Origin: UBA3700 sp964478025 | Lineage (GTDB): Bacteria > Bacillota > Clostridia > Christensenellales > UBA3700 | Length of the DNA: 49,296 nt | NCBI GenBank assembly: GCA_964478025.1 | Contig: CAYZGK010000013.1 | Span: 1 to 49,296 of the forward strand | Direction of reading: 5' to 3' | In this document: one piece after another, positions 32,160-40,277 of the stretch | How positions within the stretch are numbered: position 1 is the first letter of the stretch | How the letters are laid out: every line of letters starts with the position of its first letter | Program-made: the position numbers and the translations under genes | Notes under the pieces: model-generated | Seen by the model: only the letters and a program-made list of their open reading frames with translations | Told to the model about the DNA's origin: nothing | Database searches by the model: none

Positions 32160-32254
32160 TTGAAATTTTTGACATATTTGGCATTTTAAAAATTGAAATT
32201 TTTGACATATTTGGCGTTTTAAAAATTGAAATTTTTGACATAGTATGTTATAAT
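32160..32254. repeat. Three direct repeats with 33-bp period upstream of DUF4143 gene A
   Basis: TTGAAATTTTTGACATA begins at 32160, 32193 and 32226. The first two units are identical over the full 33 bp except one base (GGCA/GGCG); the third diverges after TTGACATA into the -10 region. The TTGAAA of the third copy is the -35 of the gene at 32280. Compare 43715-43796. Confidence 0.9.
32226..32254 (+). promoter_or_regulatory. Promoter of DUF4143 ATPase gene A
   Basis: TTGAAA (32226-32231, inside repeat copy 3), 17 bp, TATAAT (32249-32254) with the extended -10 TG at 32246-32247. The ATG at 32280 has AGGAGG ahead. Confidence 0.75.
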
Positions 32255-32279
32255 TCTTACAAAATTAGGAGGCATAGAG

Positions 32280-33620
32280 ATGTCAGAAAGAGTTTTTGAA
32301 CGTAAGATATATCAAAAAATGTTGAATTGGAAAAATGATTCAAATGGCAAAACTGCACTTTTAATAAAAGGCGCAAGACGAGTTGGTAAATCAACTATAG
32401 TTAAAGAGTTTGCGCAAAGAGAGTATACAAGTTATATTTTGATAGATTTTTCTATTGCGCCAAAAGAAGTTCATACTCTATTTAGTGATTTATCCGATTT
32501 GAATTATTTATTTCTACGCCTTCAATTAATTTATCATGTAAATTTAGAGAATAGAAAATCTGTTATAATTTTTGATGAAGTTCAAAAGGAACCATATGCA
32601 AGACAAGCTATAAAACATCTTGTAGAAGATGGAAGATATGATTATATTGAAACTGGCTCCTTGTTATCTATAAAAAAGAATGTTGAAAATATAGTTATTC
32701 CTAGTGAAGAGACTCAAATTGAAATGGTTCCTATGGACTATGAAGAATTTCGTTGGGCACTAGGTGATAAAGTTACAATACCTATGCTTAAAAAAGCCTT
32801 TGATAAAAAAATATCCATTGGCGATGATTTAAACCGCAGAATGATGAGAGATTTTAGGTTATATATGTTGGTTGGTGGAATGCCACAAGTTGTAAATGAA
32901 TATATAGAAACAAATAATTTTAGTAAAGTAGATCAAGTAAAACGAAATATTTTGGGACTTTATATAGAAGATTTTGTAAAAATAGATCCTACAGGCAAGG
33001 CATCATTAATATTTTCTGCAATACCATCTGAACTTGCTAAAAATGCCTCAAGATATCAATTATCTAGCGTAATACCAAATGGAAGACAAGATAGAACTTT
33101 AGAAGTCATAGCAAATATGAAAGATTCTTTAACTATAAATATTGCATATCATGCAAATGATCCAAGTGTCGGAATGTCACTTCATGAAGATATTACTAAA
33201 TATAAGATGTTTCTTGCTGATACAGGTTTATTTACAACACTTGCTTTTATGGATAAAGATTTTACTGAAAATGTTATCTATGAGAAACTTCTAAGCGATA
33301 AATTAGACGTAGATTTAGGGTATTTATATGAGAATATGGTAGCACAAATATTGTACTCAAATGGAAATAAGTTGTTTTATTATACATTTCCTAAAGAAAA
33401 CTCAAGTCATAATTATGAAATTGATTTTTTAATTGTAAATAAAAATAAAATTTGTCCTATTGAAGTAAAGTCTTCAGGATATAAAACTCATTCATCTATT
33501 GACGCTTTTATAAGTAAATTTTCAAGTAAAATTGGACAAAAATATCTAGTGTACACAAAAGATTTAAGAAAAGATGGTGAATTGCTTTGTATTCCTATTT
33601 ATATGGCAATGTTTTTGTAA
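32280..33620 (+). CDS. AAA ATPase with C-terminal DUF4143 domain (gene A)
   Basis: 446 aa, cytosolic. N-terminal AAA_14-type ATPase: Walker A GARRVGKST (residues 31-39), Walker B VIIFDEVQKEP, sensor ETGSLLSI, and the family segment MLVGGMPQVVNEYI. The C-terminal DUF4143 domain contains YEIDFLIVN and PIEVKSSG (about 385-405), the D...ExK pattern of PD-(D/E)xK nuclease folds. The biological role of this family is unknown. AGGAGG is 6 bp upstream. It is monocistronic, with three 33-bp repeats at its promoter. A relative lies at 42317-43681. Confidence 0.9.
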   Translation: MSERVFERKIYQKMLNWKNDSNGKTALLIKGARRVGKSTIVKEFAQREYTSYILIDFSIAPKEVHTLFSDLSDLNYLFLRLQLIYHVNLENRKSVIIFDEVQKEPYARQAIKHLVEDGRYDYIETGSLLSIKKNVENIVIPSEETQIEMVPMDYEEFRWALGDKVTIPMLKKAFDKKISIGDDLNRRMMRDFRLYMLVGGMPQVVNEYIETNNFSKVDQVKRNILGLYIEDFVKIDPTGKASLIFSAIPSELAKNASRYQLSSVIPNGRQDRTLEVIANMKDSLTINIAYHANDPSVGMSLHEDITKYKMFLADTGLFTTLAFMDKDFTENVIYEKLLSDKLDVDLGYLYENMVAQILYSNGNKLFYYTFPKENSSHNYEIDFLIVNKNKICPIEVKSSGYKTHSSIDAFISKFSSKIGQKYLVYTKDLRKDGELLCIPIYMAMFL

Positions 33621-33701
33621 ACTCAATAAAGATAATGGTTATAAAAAAGAGTCATATTTAAGATAAATACATAAAAATGTTTATTAAAGAATTAGATAAA
33701 A

Positions 33702-34532
33702 TTACTCGGTTTTATCTAATTCTCTTTCTTTTTTCCAAAACTCTTTAAACTTAACTGTGAATTCTTTAAATCCTTTTCTGTCACTAAGTGCCATAATTAA
33801 TGCAAGAGCAACTGTTGCTATTGCAGGAATAATTACATAGCCAGGAGTTCCGGCTCCAAAGAAATTAAAGAATAAATAATCACCATATTTTGGAATTACT
33901 CCAACTAAATATAAAATCCAAGTTACAAACGTGCAATTTATAACAACAACTATCATACCAAGCCAACCAAGCCAGTAGTTTCTAAACTTAACTTTATATT
34001 CACCAACTAATATATCAGCACTTGCAATTAAGATAATATTCCAATGTTGAAGTAAACTCTTTATTGCGCCAATAGTTATATAAGGTTCTACAAATACAGA
34101 TGATGGATACAACATCATTAAACAAGCTCCAACTATTGCAAATACATAGAACATATGTTTCATAACTTTACTATCAGTTAAACAAGCAATAGGAAGCATT
34201 ATAGCTGTAAAATTACATGCGTATGCTGGGTACCAATGGTAATCTTGATTAATAAAATCAGGAGCTGATGTAAGGAATAGTACTCTCCAGCCAATTTCAA
34301 ATAAGACCATCCAAACGGCAAATGTTTTTATTCCGATTTTATAAGCTTTTCTAGATTTTTTTGCTAAAAAATAAAAAGCAACTAAAAATGCAGCAAGAGC
34401 TAAAATTACTATAATAAGTGAAATTATATGTGTTTTTCCATATAGATAATAATTGTCAGAATAATGAATAGGGTATCCATTTTCGTCAAGATGGGCAATC
34501 CCCCATATATCATAAGCTAAAATATAATTCAT
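33702..34532 (-). CDS. YwaF-like (TIGR02206-type) membrane protein
   Basis: 276 aa, about seven membrane segments, no signal peptide. The N-terminal half has KTHIISLIIVILALAAFLVA, EIGWRVLFL, WYPAYACNFTAIMLPIA and a conserved-looking LLQHWNIILIASADI, which resembles the YwaF family of unknown function; the extended charged tail is KEFWKKERELDKTE. It starts 68 bp downstream of the YgjV-like stop and is probably cotranscribed with it. No enzymatic motif was seen. Confidence 0.6.
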   Translation of the reverse strand: MNYILAYDIWGIAHLDENGYPIHYSDNYYLYGKTHIISLIIVILALAAFLVAFYFLAKKSRKAYKIGIKTFAVWMVLFEIGWRVLFLTSAPDFINQDYHWYPAYACNFTAIMLPIACLTDSKVMKHMFYVFAIVGACLMMLYPSSVFVEPYITIGAIKSLLQHWNIILIASADILVGEYKVKFRNYWLGWLGMIVVVINCTFVTWILYLVGVIPKYGDYLFFNFFGAGTPGYVIIPAIATVALALIMALSDRKGFKEFTVKFKEFWKKERELDKTE

Positions 34533-34600
34533 AAAACAAACCTTCTAATAAAATAACCTTTTGATTATTTTACTATATAAAGTGTGCGTCTACAACTTAA

Positions 34601-35212
34601 TTATTTTTGAGAATCGTCGATTTGAGTGTTTTCAGTAGCTGTTTGTTTAGATTTAGATTCTTTTCTTTGTTGGAAAAATAGTGTAATCATAGAAATGCCA
34701 ATTATAAGAGTTAATATTAATTCTCTAACTGCTCCAAAATATCCACCTACTACAAAGTAGTAAACACCATTTGCTGCCTCATTAAATACAGCTCCAGTTT
34801 TTAGTATATAATAATTTTTTTGAACAGCAGTTAATGTACACACTGTTAAAGCAATACAAGGGATATATGTAAACCAACTATCAAAAAATGGAATATTACA
34901 ACACCAGGTTATAATAAGGATGACAACTGCAATCCAAGTAGGTACTTCTTTGTTCCATTTTTTAGCGTAATACAACATAAATAGGTTACGAATAACACCA
35001 GATGTGGTTCCAATAATATTTGCCCAGGTATTTGTTCCATCCATTGCCATGATAACAATGGATTCAGCTATGAAACATATATATGCAAAAATACATGTAA
35101 TTATGTATCCGTATTTCTTTTGGAAATAAGCTACACCTATAATAATAAAACCTATTAAGTCAATTATTTGTGCCCATAGATTCATGTCGGTTCCAAATAA
35201 AAAAATATGCAT
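34601..35212 (-). CDS. YgjV-family inner membrane protein
   Basis: 203 aa with about six hydrophobic segments and a charged tail. MNLWAQIIDLIGFIIIGVAY, TWANIIGTTSGVIRNLFML and ANGVYYFVVGGYFGAVRELI match the pattern of the small YgjV (Imp-YgjV) family, function unknown. AAGGAG lies about 7 bp before the ATG at 35212. The ATG is followed 27 bp later by an in-frame ATG that would shorten it by nine residues; the first has the better ribosome site. Confidence 0.65.
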   Translation of the reverse strand: MHIFLFGTDMNLWAQIIDLIGFIIIGVAYFQKKYGYIITCIFAYICFIAESIVIMAMDGTNTWANIIGTTSGVIRNLFMLYYAKKWNKEVPTWIAVVILIITWCCNIPFFDSWFTYIPCIALTVCTLTAVQKNYYILKTGAVFNEAANGVYYFVVGGYFGAVRELILTLIIGISMITLFFQQRKESKSKQTATENTQIDDSQK

Positions 35213-35234
35213 ATAAATGCTCCTTACAAAAATT

Positions 35235-35252
35235 TGTACATAGTATGGTACA
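35235..35252. promoter_or_regulatory. Short inverted repeat upstream of the YgjV-like gene
   Basis: TGTAC (35235-35239) and GTACA (35248-35252) around 8 bp, just upstream of the YgjV-like ribosome site. It could be an operator. The 210-bp gap to hypB otherwise holds AT-rich sequence and the hypB promoter. Confidence 0.3.
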
Positions 35253-35372
35253 TTGACGAAAATATTTCAACTAATTTTAGAATTTATTTTAAATTTTCAT
35301 GAAAAATTCATAAAAAATGTCAAATTTTCGATTAATTTAGGCAACATATGTCGAGTTTGCATGCTCTTAACC

Positions 35373-35401
35373 TTGCATTTAATTAAATAAATATATATAA
35401 T
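35373..35401 (+). promoter_or_regulatory. Promoter of the hypB operon
   Basis: TTGCAT (35373-35378), 17 bp, TATAAT (35396-35401), 22 bp before the hypB start. No NikR-type GTATGA half sites were seen. Confidence 0.65.
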
Positions 35402-35423
35402 ATTGATACATGCTCGAGGCAAT

Positions 35424-36098
35424 ATGGAAAAAATTAAAATTATAGAAGTTAAACAAAGTATATTTGAAGATAACAACAAACAAGCAGATAAACTTAGAGA
35501 AGAATTAAGAGGAAAGGGCACTTTCTTACTTAATTTAATGTCTTCTCCAGGTTCAGGAAAAACTACAACTTTAACAAAAACTATTAATGCATTAAAAAAT
35601 GAAATGAATATCGCAGTTATGGAAGCAGATATTGATGGAGAATGTGATGCACATACTATTAAAGATAAAACTGGTGTTAAAGTAATTCAAGTTCATACAG
35701 GTGGAATGTGCCACTTGGATGCTGATATGACAAAGCAAGGAATAGAAGAGTTAGATGTTAATGGAGTAGATTTTGCTATTCTTGAAAATATTGGGAATCT
35801 TGTTTGCCCAGCAGAGTTTGATACTGGTGCAAGTAAAAATGCAATGATACTATCTGTTCCAGAAGGTGACGATAAGCCTATAAAATATCCTTTAATGTTT
35901 TCTATATGTTCAGCAGTTATCATAAACAAGATAGACACATTAAGTGTATTTGATTTTGATATAGAAAAAGCTAAAGAGAGAATTCATAAATTAAATCCAA
36001 ATACAGAAATATTCCCAATTAGTGCTAAAACCGGTGAGGGTATGGATGCTTGGATTGATTGGTGTAGACGCCAAGTAAAAGATTGGAAAAATAAATAA
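35424..36098 (+). CDS. hypB: HypB: nickel-insertion GTPase
   Basis: 224 aa from the ATG at 35424 with GAGGC upstream. P-loop SSPGSGKTTTLTKTI (about 39-53), metal-site region TGGMCHLDADMTKQ with Cys and His (about 91), ENIGNLVCPAEFDTG and the G-motif IINKIDTL. It lacks the N-terminal histidine-rich nickel store of some HypB proteins. HypB works with HypA to deliver nickel to NiFe enzymes. It is the first gene of an operon with a large FeS flavoprotein and hypA; the other maturation genes hypC-F are absent from the window. Confidence 0.93.
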   Translation: MEKIKIIEVKQSIFEDNNKQADKLREELRGKGTFLLNLMSSPGSGKTTTLTKTINALKNEMNIAVMEADIDGECDAHTIKDKTGVKVIQVHTGGMCHLDADMTKQGIEELDVNGVDFAILENIGNLVCPAEFDTGASKNAMILSVPEGDDKPIKYPLMFSICSAVIINKIDTLSVFDFDIEKAKERIHKLNPNTEIFPISAKTGEGMDAWIDWCRRQVKDWKNK

Positions 36099-36133
36099 AA
36101 CTATTATATAAACTATTAATTACGGAGGAGACT

Positions 36134-39001
36134 ATGGGGATTGATTACAACGAGTTTGGAAAGAAAGCACCACATTATGGTGATAAAAATCCAAATAAAA
36201 AAATCCAAAAACTAGGTAGAAAAATAACTGATGTGTTTGCACATAAATTATCTATGCCAACAGACGCTCCAGAATATTGGGGACTTGCTTCAGTTATTAC
36301 TGATGAAATGGCTGATGTAGCACTTAAAATGAAATTAAGACATCATTATCTTTTCGATGAATTATGCAAAATGAATAAGGCTGATACAGACGAAAAGAAA
36401 GAAAAGCTTCAAAAACTTTTAGATGAGATGGCTTATATTGGTTTACTTGAATATGATTATGGTGATCACTATACTCATGACCACAAGGGAGCAAATGATC
36501 CTGAATACGATCATCCACTTGAAAATGCTAAACCAGATCCAAAACAAAGAAGATATTGTTTACCTCTATTCGTTCCAGGTTCGGCTGAACTTTTAAATAT
36601 GAACGCAGATAGAGTAAAAGAACATCCAGAACTAGCTTCATTCTTTGAAAGAATGACATATAATCCACTTGCCGGAATTACAAATATGGTACCTCCTGGT
36701 GGTTCTGGTATTGGTATGCACGTAATTCCAGTAGAGGAAGCTATCTCTATGGAAAATGAAGCTTTAAATATTGAAAAAATTTCATATTGGTTGAAAAAAT
36801 ATGAAGGCCATATTGGTGTAGGTATTTGTTCATGTCGTCATATTCGTCAAGTTTTAGGCGAAGGTTGTGGTGATGATATGGAAAGTTGGTGTATTGGTCT
36901 TGGTGACTTTGCAGACTATTGTAGAGAAACAGGAAAAGGCCATGATATCACTTATGATGAAGCAATGGAAATTGTTAAAAAAGCTGAAAAATTAGGATAT
37001 GTACATCAAATTACAAATATCGATGGTGAAAATAAGATTTTTGGTTTATGTAACTGTAACGTTAAAGTTTGTAACGCATTAAGAACATCATTATTATTTA
37101 ATACTCCAAACTTATCTAAATCAGCATACTCAGCAAAGGTTGATCCTGAAAAGTGTGTTGCTTGTGGAAAGTGCGTTGAATACTGCCCAGCAGGTGCTGT
37201 TAAGTTAGGACAAAAATTATGTAAGGCTGATGGAACAAAGGTTACTTATCCAAAACAAGAATTACCAGATCCTCGTCCATTTAAGTGGGGTGAAGATAAG
37301 TGGAATCATAATTATAGAGATGATGATAGAAAGAATTGTTATGATACAGGTACGGCTCCTTGTAAGACAGCTTGTCCTGCACATATTGCAATTCAAGGTT
37401 ATTTAAAGAAAGCAAATCAAGGTTTATATGACGAAGCTTTAAAACTTATTAAGAAAGATAATCCATTCCCAGCAGTATGTGGAAGAATTTGTAACAAGAG
37501 ATGTGAATCTGCTTGTACAAGAAACTTAATTGATGGTGCAGTAAATATTGATGAAGTAAAGAAATTTATTGCTGAGCAAGATTTAAATGCAAAGACAAGA
37601 TATGTTCCAGAAATTGAAATGCCTGTATCACCAGCAAGAGAAGTTAAGAAAGATCATTTTGATGAAAAGATAGCAATTATTGGTGGTGGTCCAGCAGGAT
37701 TATCTTGTGCATACTATTTAGCAATCAAAGGTTATAAGCCAACTGTATTTGATAAGAATGCAAAGATGGGCGGTATGATGACTTATGGTATTCCAGCATT
37801 TAAGCTAGATAAGAAAGTAGTTGCTGCAGAAATTGATATCCTAAAGGAATTAGGTGTTGAATTTAAGAACAATGTTAATGTAGGAAAGGATGTAACAATT
37901 CCTGAACTTAGAAAACAAGGCTATAAAGCATTCTATATCGCAATTGGTTGCCAAGGTGGAAGACTTCCTGGTATTGAAAACGAAAATGCAAAGAATACTT
38001 ATATCGCTGTAGATTTCTTAAAGAAAGCTATAGAGAACAACAACCAAAAGATGGAAGGAGATGTAGTAGTAGTTGGTGGTGGTAACGTTGCTATTGACTG
38101 CGCTAGAACAGCTCATAGATTTGGTGCAAAGAATGTTTCTATGGTATGTCTTGAAAGTAGAGAGACAATGCCTGCTGCTGTTAATGAAATAAAAGAAGCA
38201 GAAGAAGAAGGCGTTGTAATGAATCCAGGTTGGGGACCAAAAGAAATTAAGGTTAACGACAAGGGAGAAGTTACAGAAATCGTATTTAAGAAGTGTACAT
38301 CTACAATCGATCCTGAGACAAAAAGATTCAATCCAAAATATGATGAAACAGTAACAATGTCTATTAAGACAGATCATATTGTATTTGCTATAGGTCAAGC
38401 AATTGACTGGTGCGGTATGCTTGAGGGCACAAAGGTTGAGTTCTGGCACGGAAATTATCCAGTAGCAGATAAGTTAACTCACCAAACAGCTGAACCAGAC
38501 ATCTTCGTTGGCGGTGATGTATTTACTGGTCCTAAGTTTGTTATCGATGCTATTGCTCAAGGTCATATGGATGCAGATTCATTACATAGATTTGTTCAAC
38601 CAGGAACATCTATGACAATAGGAAAAGACAAGAGAGAATTTATTGAACTTAATAAGGAAGATATTAACCTATCTAACTACGATAAAGCTCCAAGACAAGA
38701 ACCAGGCGTAAATCCAAACATTGATGCTAAGATGTCATTTGAAGATAATAGAGAATGCTTAACTGAAGAACAAGTTAAGTTCGAAACATCTAGATGTTTA
38801 TCTTGTGGTGCATCAGTTGTTGATCAAAATAGATGTGTTGGTTGTGGTCAATGTACAACTAAGTGTGAATTTGGTGCTATTAAGTTATATAGAGATCATC
38901 CAGAAAACGCTAAACTTGTACCAACAGAAGATAAGTTTAAATATATTCTTCCATATTCTTTAGGCGCCGTATTTAAGAGAAAAAAGAAGGGCGAGGAATA
39001 A
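36134..39001 (+). CDS. 955-aa FeS flavoprotein: N-terminal Cys module, ferredoxin, GltD-like oxidoreductase, C-terminal ferredoxin
   Basis: Domains in order: residues 1-330, a region with a CSCRHIRQ-type cysteine motif near 231 and CNCNVKVCN near 310; about 336-360, a ferredoxin-like CVACGKCVEYCPAG; about 395-480, the FeS segment typical of glutamate-synthase small chains (CKTACPAHIAIQGYLKKANQ, CGRICNKRCESACTR); about 510-860, FAD and NAD(P)H domains with IIGGGPAGLSCAYYLA and VVVGGGNVAIDCARTAH; about 880-930, a second FeS segment (CLSCGASVV then CVGCGQCTTKCEFG). Soluble and NAD(P)H-linked, it probably passes electrons among FAD and several clusters. It sits between hypB and hypA, with GGAGGAG at the start, in a nickel-enzyme context. 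The electron acceptor is unknown. Confidence 0.85.
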   Translation: MGIDYNEFGKKAPHYGDKNPNKKIQKLGRKITDVFAHKLSMPTDAPEYWGLASVITDEMADVALKMKLRHHYLFDELCKMNKADTDEKKEKLQKLLDEMAYIGLLEYDYGDHYTHDHKGANDPEYDHPLENAKPDPKQRRYCLPLFVPGSAELLNMNADRVKEHPELASFFERMTYNPLAGITNMVPPGGSGIGMHVIPVEEAISMENEALNIEKISYWLKKYEGHIGVGICSCRHIRQVLGEGCGDDMESWCIGLGDFADYCRETGKGHDITYDEAMEIVKKAEKLGYVHQITNIDGENKIFGLCNCNVKVCNALRTSLLFNTPNLSKSAYSAKVDPEKCVACGKCVEYCPAGAVKLGQKLCKADGTKVTYPKQELPDPRPFKWGEDKWNHNYRDDDRKNCYDTGTAPCKTACPAHIAIQGYLKKANQGLYDEALKLIKKDNPFPAVCGRICNKRCESACTRNLIDGAVNIDEVKKFIAEQDLNAKTRYVPEIEMPVSPAREVKKDHFDEKIAIIGGGPAGLSCAYYLAIKGYKPTVFDKNAKMGGMMTYGIPAFKLDKKVVAAEIDILKELGVEFKNNVNVGKDVTIPELRKQGYKAFYIAIGCQGGRLPGIENENAKNTYIAVDFLKKAIENNNQKMEGDVVVVGGGNVAIDCARTAHRFGAKNVSMVCLESRETMPAAVNEIKEAEEEGVVMNPGWGPKEIKVNDKGEVTEIVFKKCTSTIDPETKRFNPKYDETVTMSIKTDHIVFAIGQAIDWCGMLEGTKVEFWHGNYPVADKLTHQTAEPDIFVGGDVFTGPKFVIDAIAQGHMDADSLHRFVQPGTSMTIGKDKREFIELNKEDINLSNYDKAPRQEPGVNPNIDAKMSFEDNRECLTEEQVKFETSRCLSCGASVVDQNRCVGCGQCTTKCEFGAIKLYRDHPENAKLVPTEDKFKYILPYSLGAVFKRKKKGEE

Positions 39002-39004
39002 TAA

Positions 39005-39355
39005 ATGCATGAATTAGGTGTTGTCTTCCATGTTATTAATAAAGTGGAAGACATAGCCAAAGCCAATAATGCAGATAGAATAGATTTGGTAACATTACAA
39101 CTTGGAGAAGTAAGTACAGTAATACCTTATCTACTTGAAGATTGTTGGAATTGGGCTGTAAAAAAATCTGAAATACTAAAAGGGTGTAAATTAAAAATAG
39201 AAACCATTCCAGCTATTACTTATTGTGAGAACTGTGGTGGCGAATATGAAACTGTAAAGTATGCAAAAATATGCCCTTACTGTAAAAGCGATAGAACATA
39301 CCTAAAACAAGGAAATGAATTTATTATAAAAGATGTTCAAGTCATAGAAGATTAA
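39005..39355 (+). CDS. hypA: HypA: nickel metallochaperone
   Basis: 116 aa, normal length. It starts MHELG with the nickel-binding MHE; the zinc ribbon is CENCGGEYETVKYAKICPYC (about 73-92). It delivers nickel with HypB. The gene starts 3 bp after the flavoprotein stop and is followed by a terminator. The cysteines and the His2 nickel ligand are all present. Confidence 0.93.
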   Translation: MHELGVVFHVINKVEDIAKANNADRIDLVTLQLGEVSTVIPYLLEDCWNWAVKKSEILKGCKLKIETIPAITYCENCGGEYETVKYAKICPYCKSDRTYLKQGNEFIIKDVQVIED

Positions 39356-39361
39356 ATAATG

Positions 39362-39390
39362 TAGGCAAGTAAATCTTGCCTATTTTATTT
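39362..39390 (+). terminator. Terminator of the hypB operon
   Basis: TAGGCAAG (39362-39369) pairs with CTTGCCTA (39375-39382), then TTTTATTT. Confidence 0.85.
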
Positions 39391-39428
39391 GCATTATTGT
39401 CAACCAATTTATATAATATGGTTAACAA
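39389..39428 (+). promoter_or_regulatory. bioY promoter with overlapping BirA operator
   Basis: Promoter TTGCAT (39389-39394), 17 bp, TATAAT (39412-39417). The inverted repeat TTGTCAACC (39397-39405), 14 bp, GGTTAACAA (39420-39428) fits the Firmicutes BirA operator consensus and covers the -10, so biotin-loaded BirA should block transcription. Confidence 0.85.
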
Positions 39429-39448
39429 TAAGTTTGAGAGTTATATTA

Positions 39449-40075
39449 ATGAATAAAGAAAAAACTAAACTAGCAGCAATAGATTTGGCAGAGATAGCAA
39501 TATTTGTTGGATTAATGATAGTAGGGGCGTTTGTTAAAATTCCTTTTCCAATGGTGCCGCTTACTTTTCAAACAGTGTTTTGTAGTCTATCTGGCCTTTT
39601 AATTGGCTGGAAAAAGGGAAGTATAGCCATGATTATATATATGATTATGGGACTTGTTGGGATTCCTATTTTTACAGCAGGTGGTGGTATTGCTTATGTA
39701 GTAAAGCCTTCGTTTGGATATATTGTTGGTTTTATTTTCGGTGCGCTATTATCTGGCTTAATTATAGGGAAAGATAAGAAGGTTTCTTTAGTAAGATATA
39801 TAGTAGCTTCTCTTTCAGCTTTAGTCATTGATTATTTAATTGGTATATTATATTTTATTGTTTTATGGGAAACAAATAATTACCCAAATTTATGGTCATC
39901 AATAGTAACATATAACTTGTTATATATACCAAAGGATTTAGTTTTATGTATCCTTGCAGGATTGGTTGCATGGAAAGTTGCTCCAATGATAGAAAAAATT
40001 GGTTCAAATAAAGAAGTTGAAAATAAAAAAGAAATTTTAGAAAAAGTAGAATTAAAAGACGAAAAAAGCGAATAA
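39449..40075 (+). CDS. bioY: BioY biotin transporter (ECF S component)
   Basis: 208 aa from the ATG at 39449; an in-frame upstream part to 39389 overlaps the promoter and is rejected. About six membrane segments with the family motifs IAIFVGLMIVGAFVKIPFP, PLTFQTVFCSLSGLLIGWK and GGIAYVVKPSFGYIVGF (substrate-site GG.AY...P..GY). It captures biotin and works with an ECF ATPase module encoded elsewhere. The BirA operator at 39397-39428 controls it. The charged C-terminal tail is long. Confidence 0.9.
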   Translation: MNKEKTKLAAIDLAEIAIFVGLMIVGAFVKIPFPMVPLTFQTVFCSLSGLLIGWKKGSIAMIIYMIMGLVGIPIFTAGGGIAYVVKPSFGYIVGFIFGALLSGLIIGKDKKVSLVRYIVASLSALVIDYLIGILYFIVLWETNNYPNLWSSIVTYNLLYIPKDLVLCILAGLVAWKVAPMIEKIGSNKEVENKKEILEKVELKDEKSE

Positions 40076-40116
40076 GTTTTGTTTTTTTTATTATTTTTAT
40101 ATTTTCTATAAATTAG

Positions 40117-40145
40117 TTGACTTATAAAAATTCTTTTAGTAAAAT
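40117..40145 (+). promoter_or_regulatory. Promoter of the riboswitch / MATE operon
   Basis: TTGACT (40117-40122), 17 bp, TAAAAT (40140-40145). The transcript should start near 40152, just ahead of the structured leader. Confidence 0.6.
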
Positions 40146-40164
40146 GCACTTAAATAAGATATAT

Positions 40165-40268
40165 ATGGTCATCGGAGGATAGGGCGCCGTAGCGCCAAGA
40201 TTGAAAAATCTTCTATCGAAAAGATGTCGAGTGAGCTCGGTTAGAAATTCTAATTGAGCTATTTTTTT
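40165..40268 (+). promoter_or_regulatory. Structured leader, probable guanidine-IV (mepA-motif) riboswitch
   Basis: A three-way junction with almost no unpaired junction bases: GATAG (40178-40182) with CTATC (40213-40217), enclosing GGCGC-CGTA-GCGCC (40183-40196) and AAGATT-GAAA-AATCTT (40197-40212). An outer CATC (40170-40173) can pair with GATG (40223-40226). Then CGAG (40228-40231) and CTCG (40236-40239) form a short hairpin that competes with the first arm of the terminator 40234-40268. So ligand binding would prevent termination, an ON switch. The mepA-type MATE gene two genes downstream and this layout point to the guanidine-IV class; this was not checked against a covariance model. Confidence 0.6.
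40234..40268 (+). terminator. Terminator in the riboswitch leader
   Basis: AGCTCGGTTAG (40234-40244) pairs with CTAATTGAGCT (40250-40260) with two G.U pairs, then a T run (40262-40268). Confidence 0.85.
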
Positions 40269-40277
40269 AGGAGGAGT

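Noticed and set aside
32235..32254. TTGACA at 32235 as the -35 of DUF4143 gene A
   Set aside because: Only 8 bp separate it from TATAAT; the TTGAAA at 32226 has the correct 17-bp spacing.
38018..38449. Long minus-strand open frame inside the flavoprotein gene
   Set aside because: Antisense shadow of a strongly conserved coding region, without ribosome site or recognisable protein.
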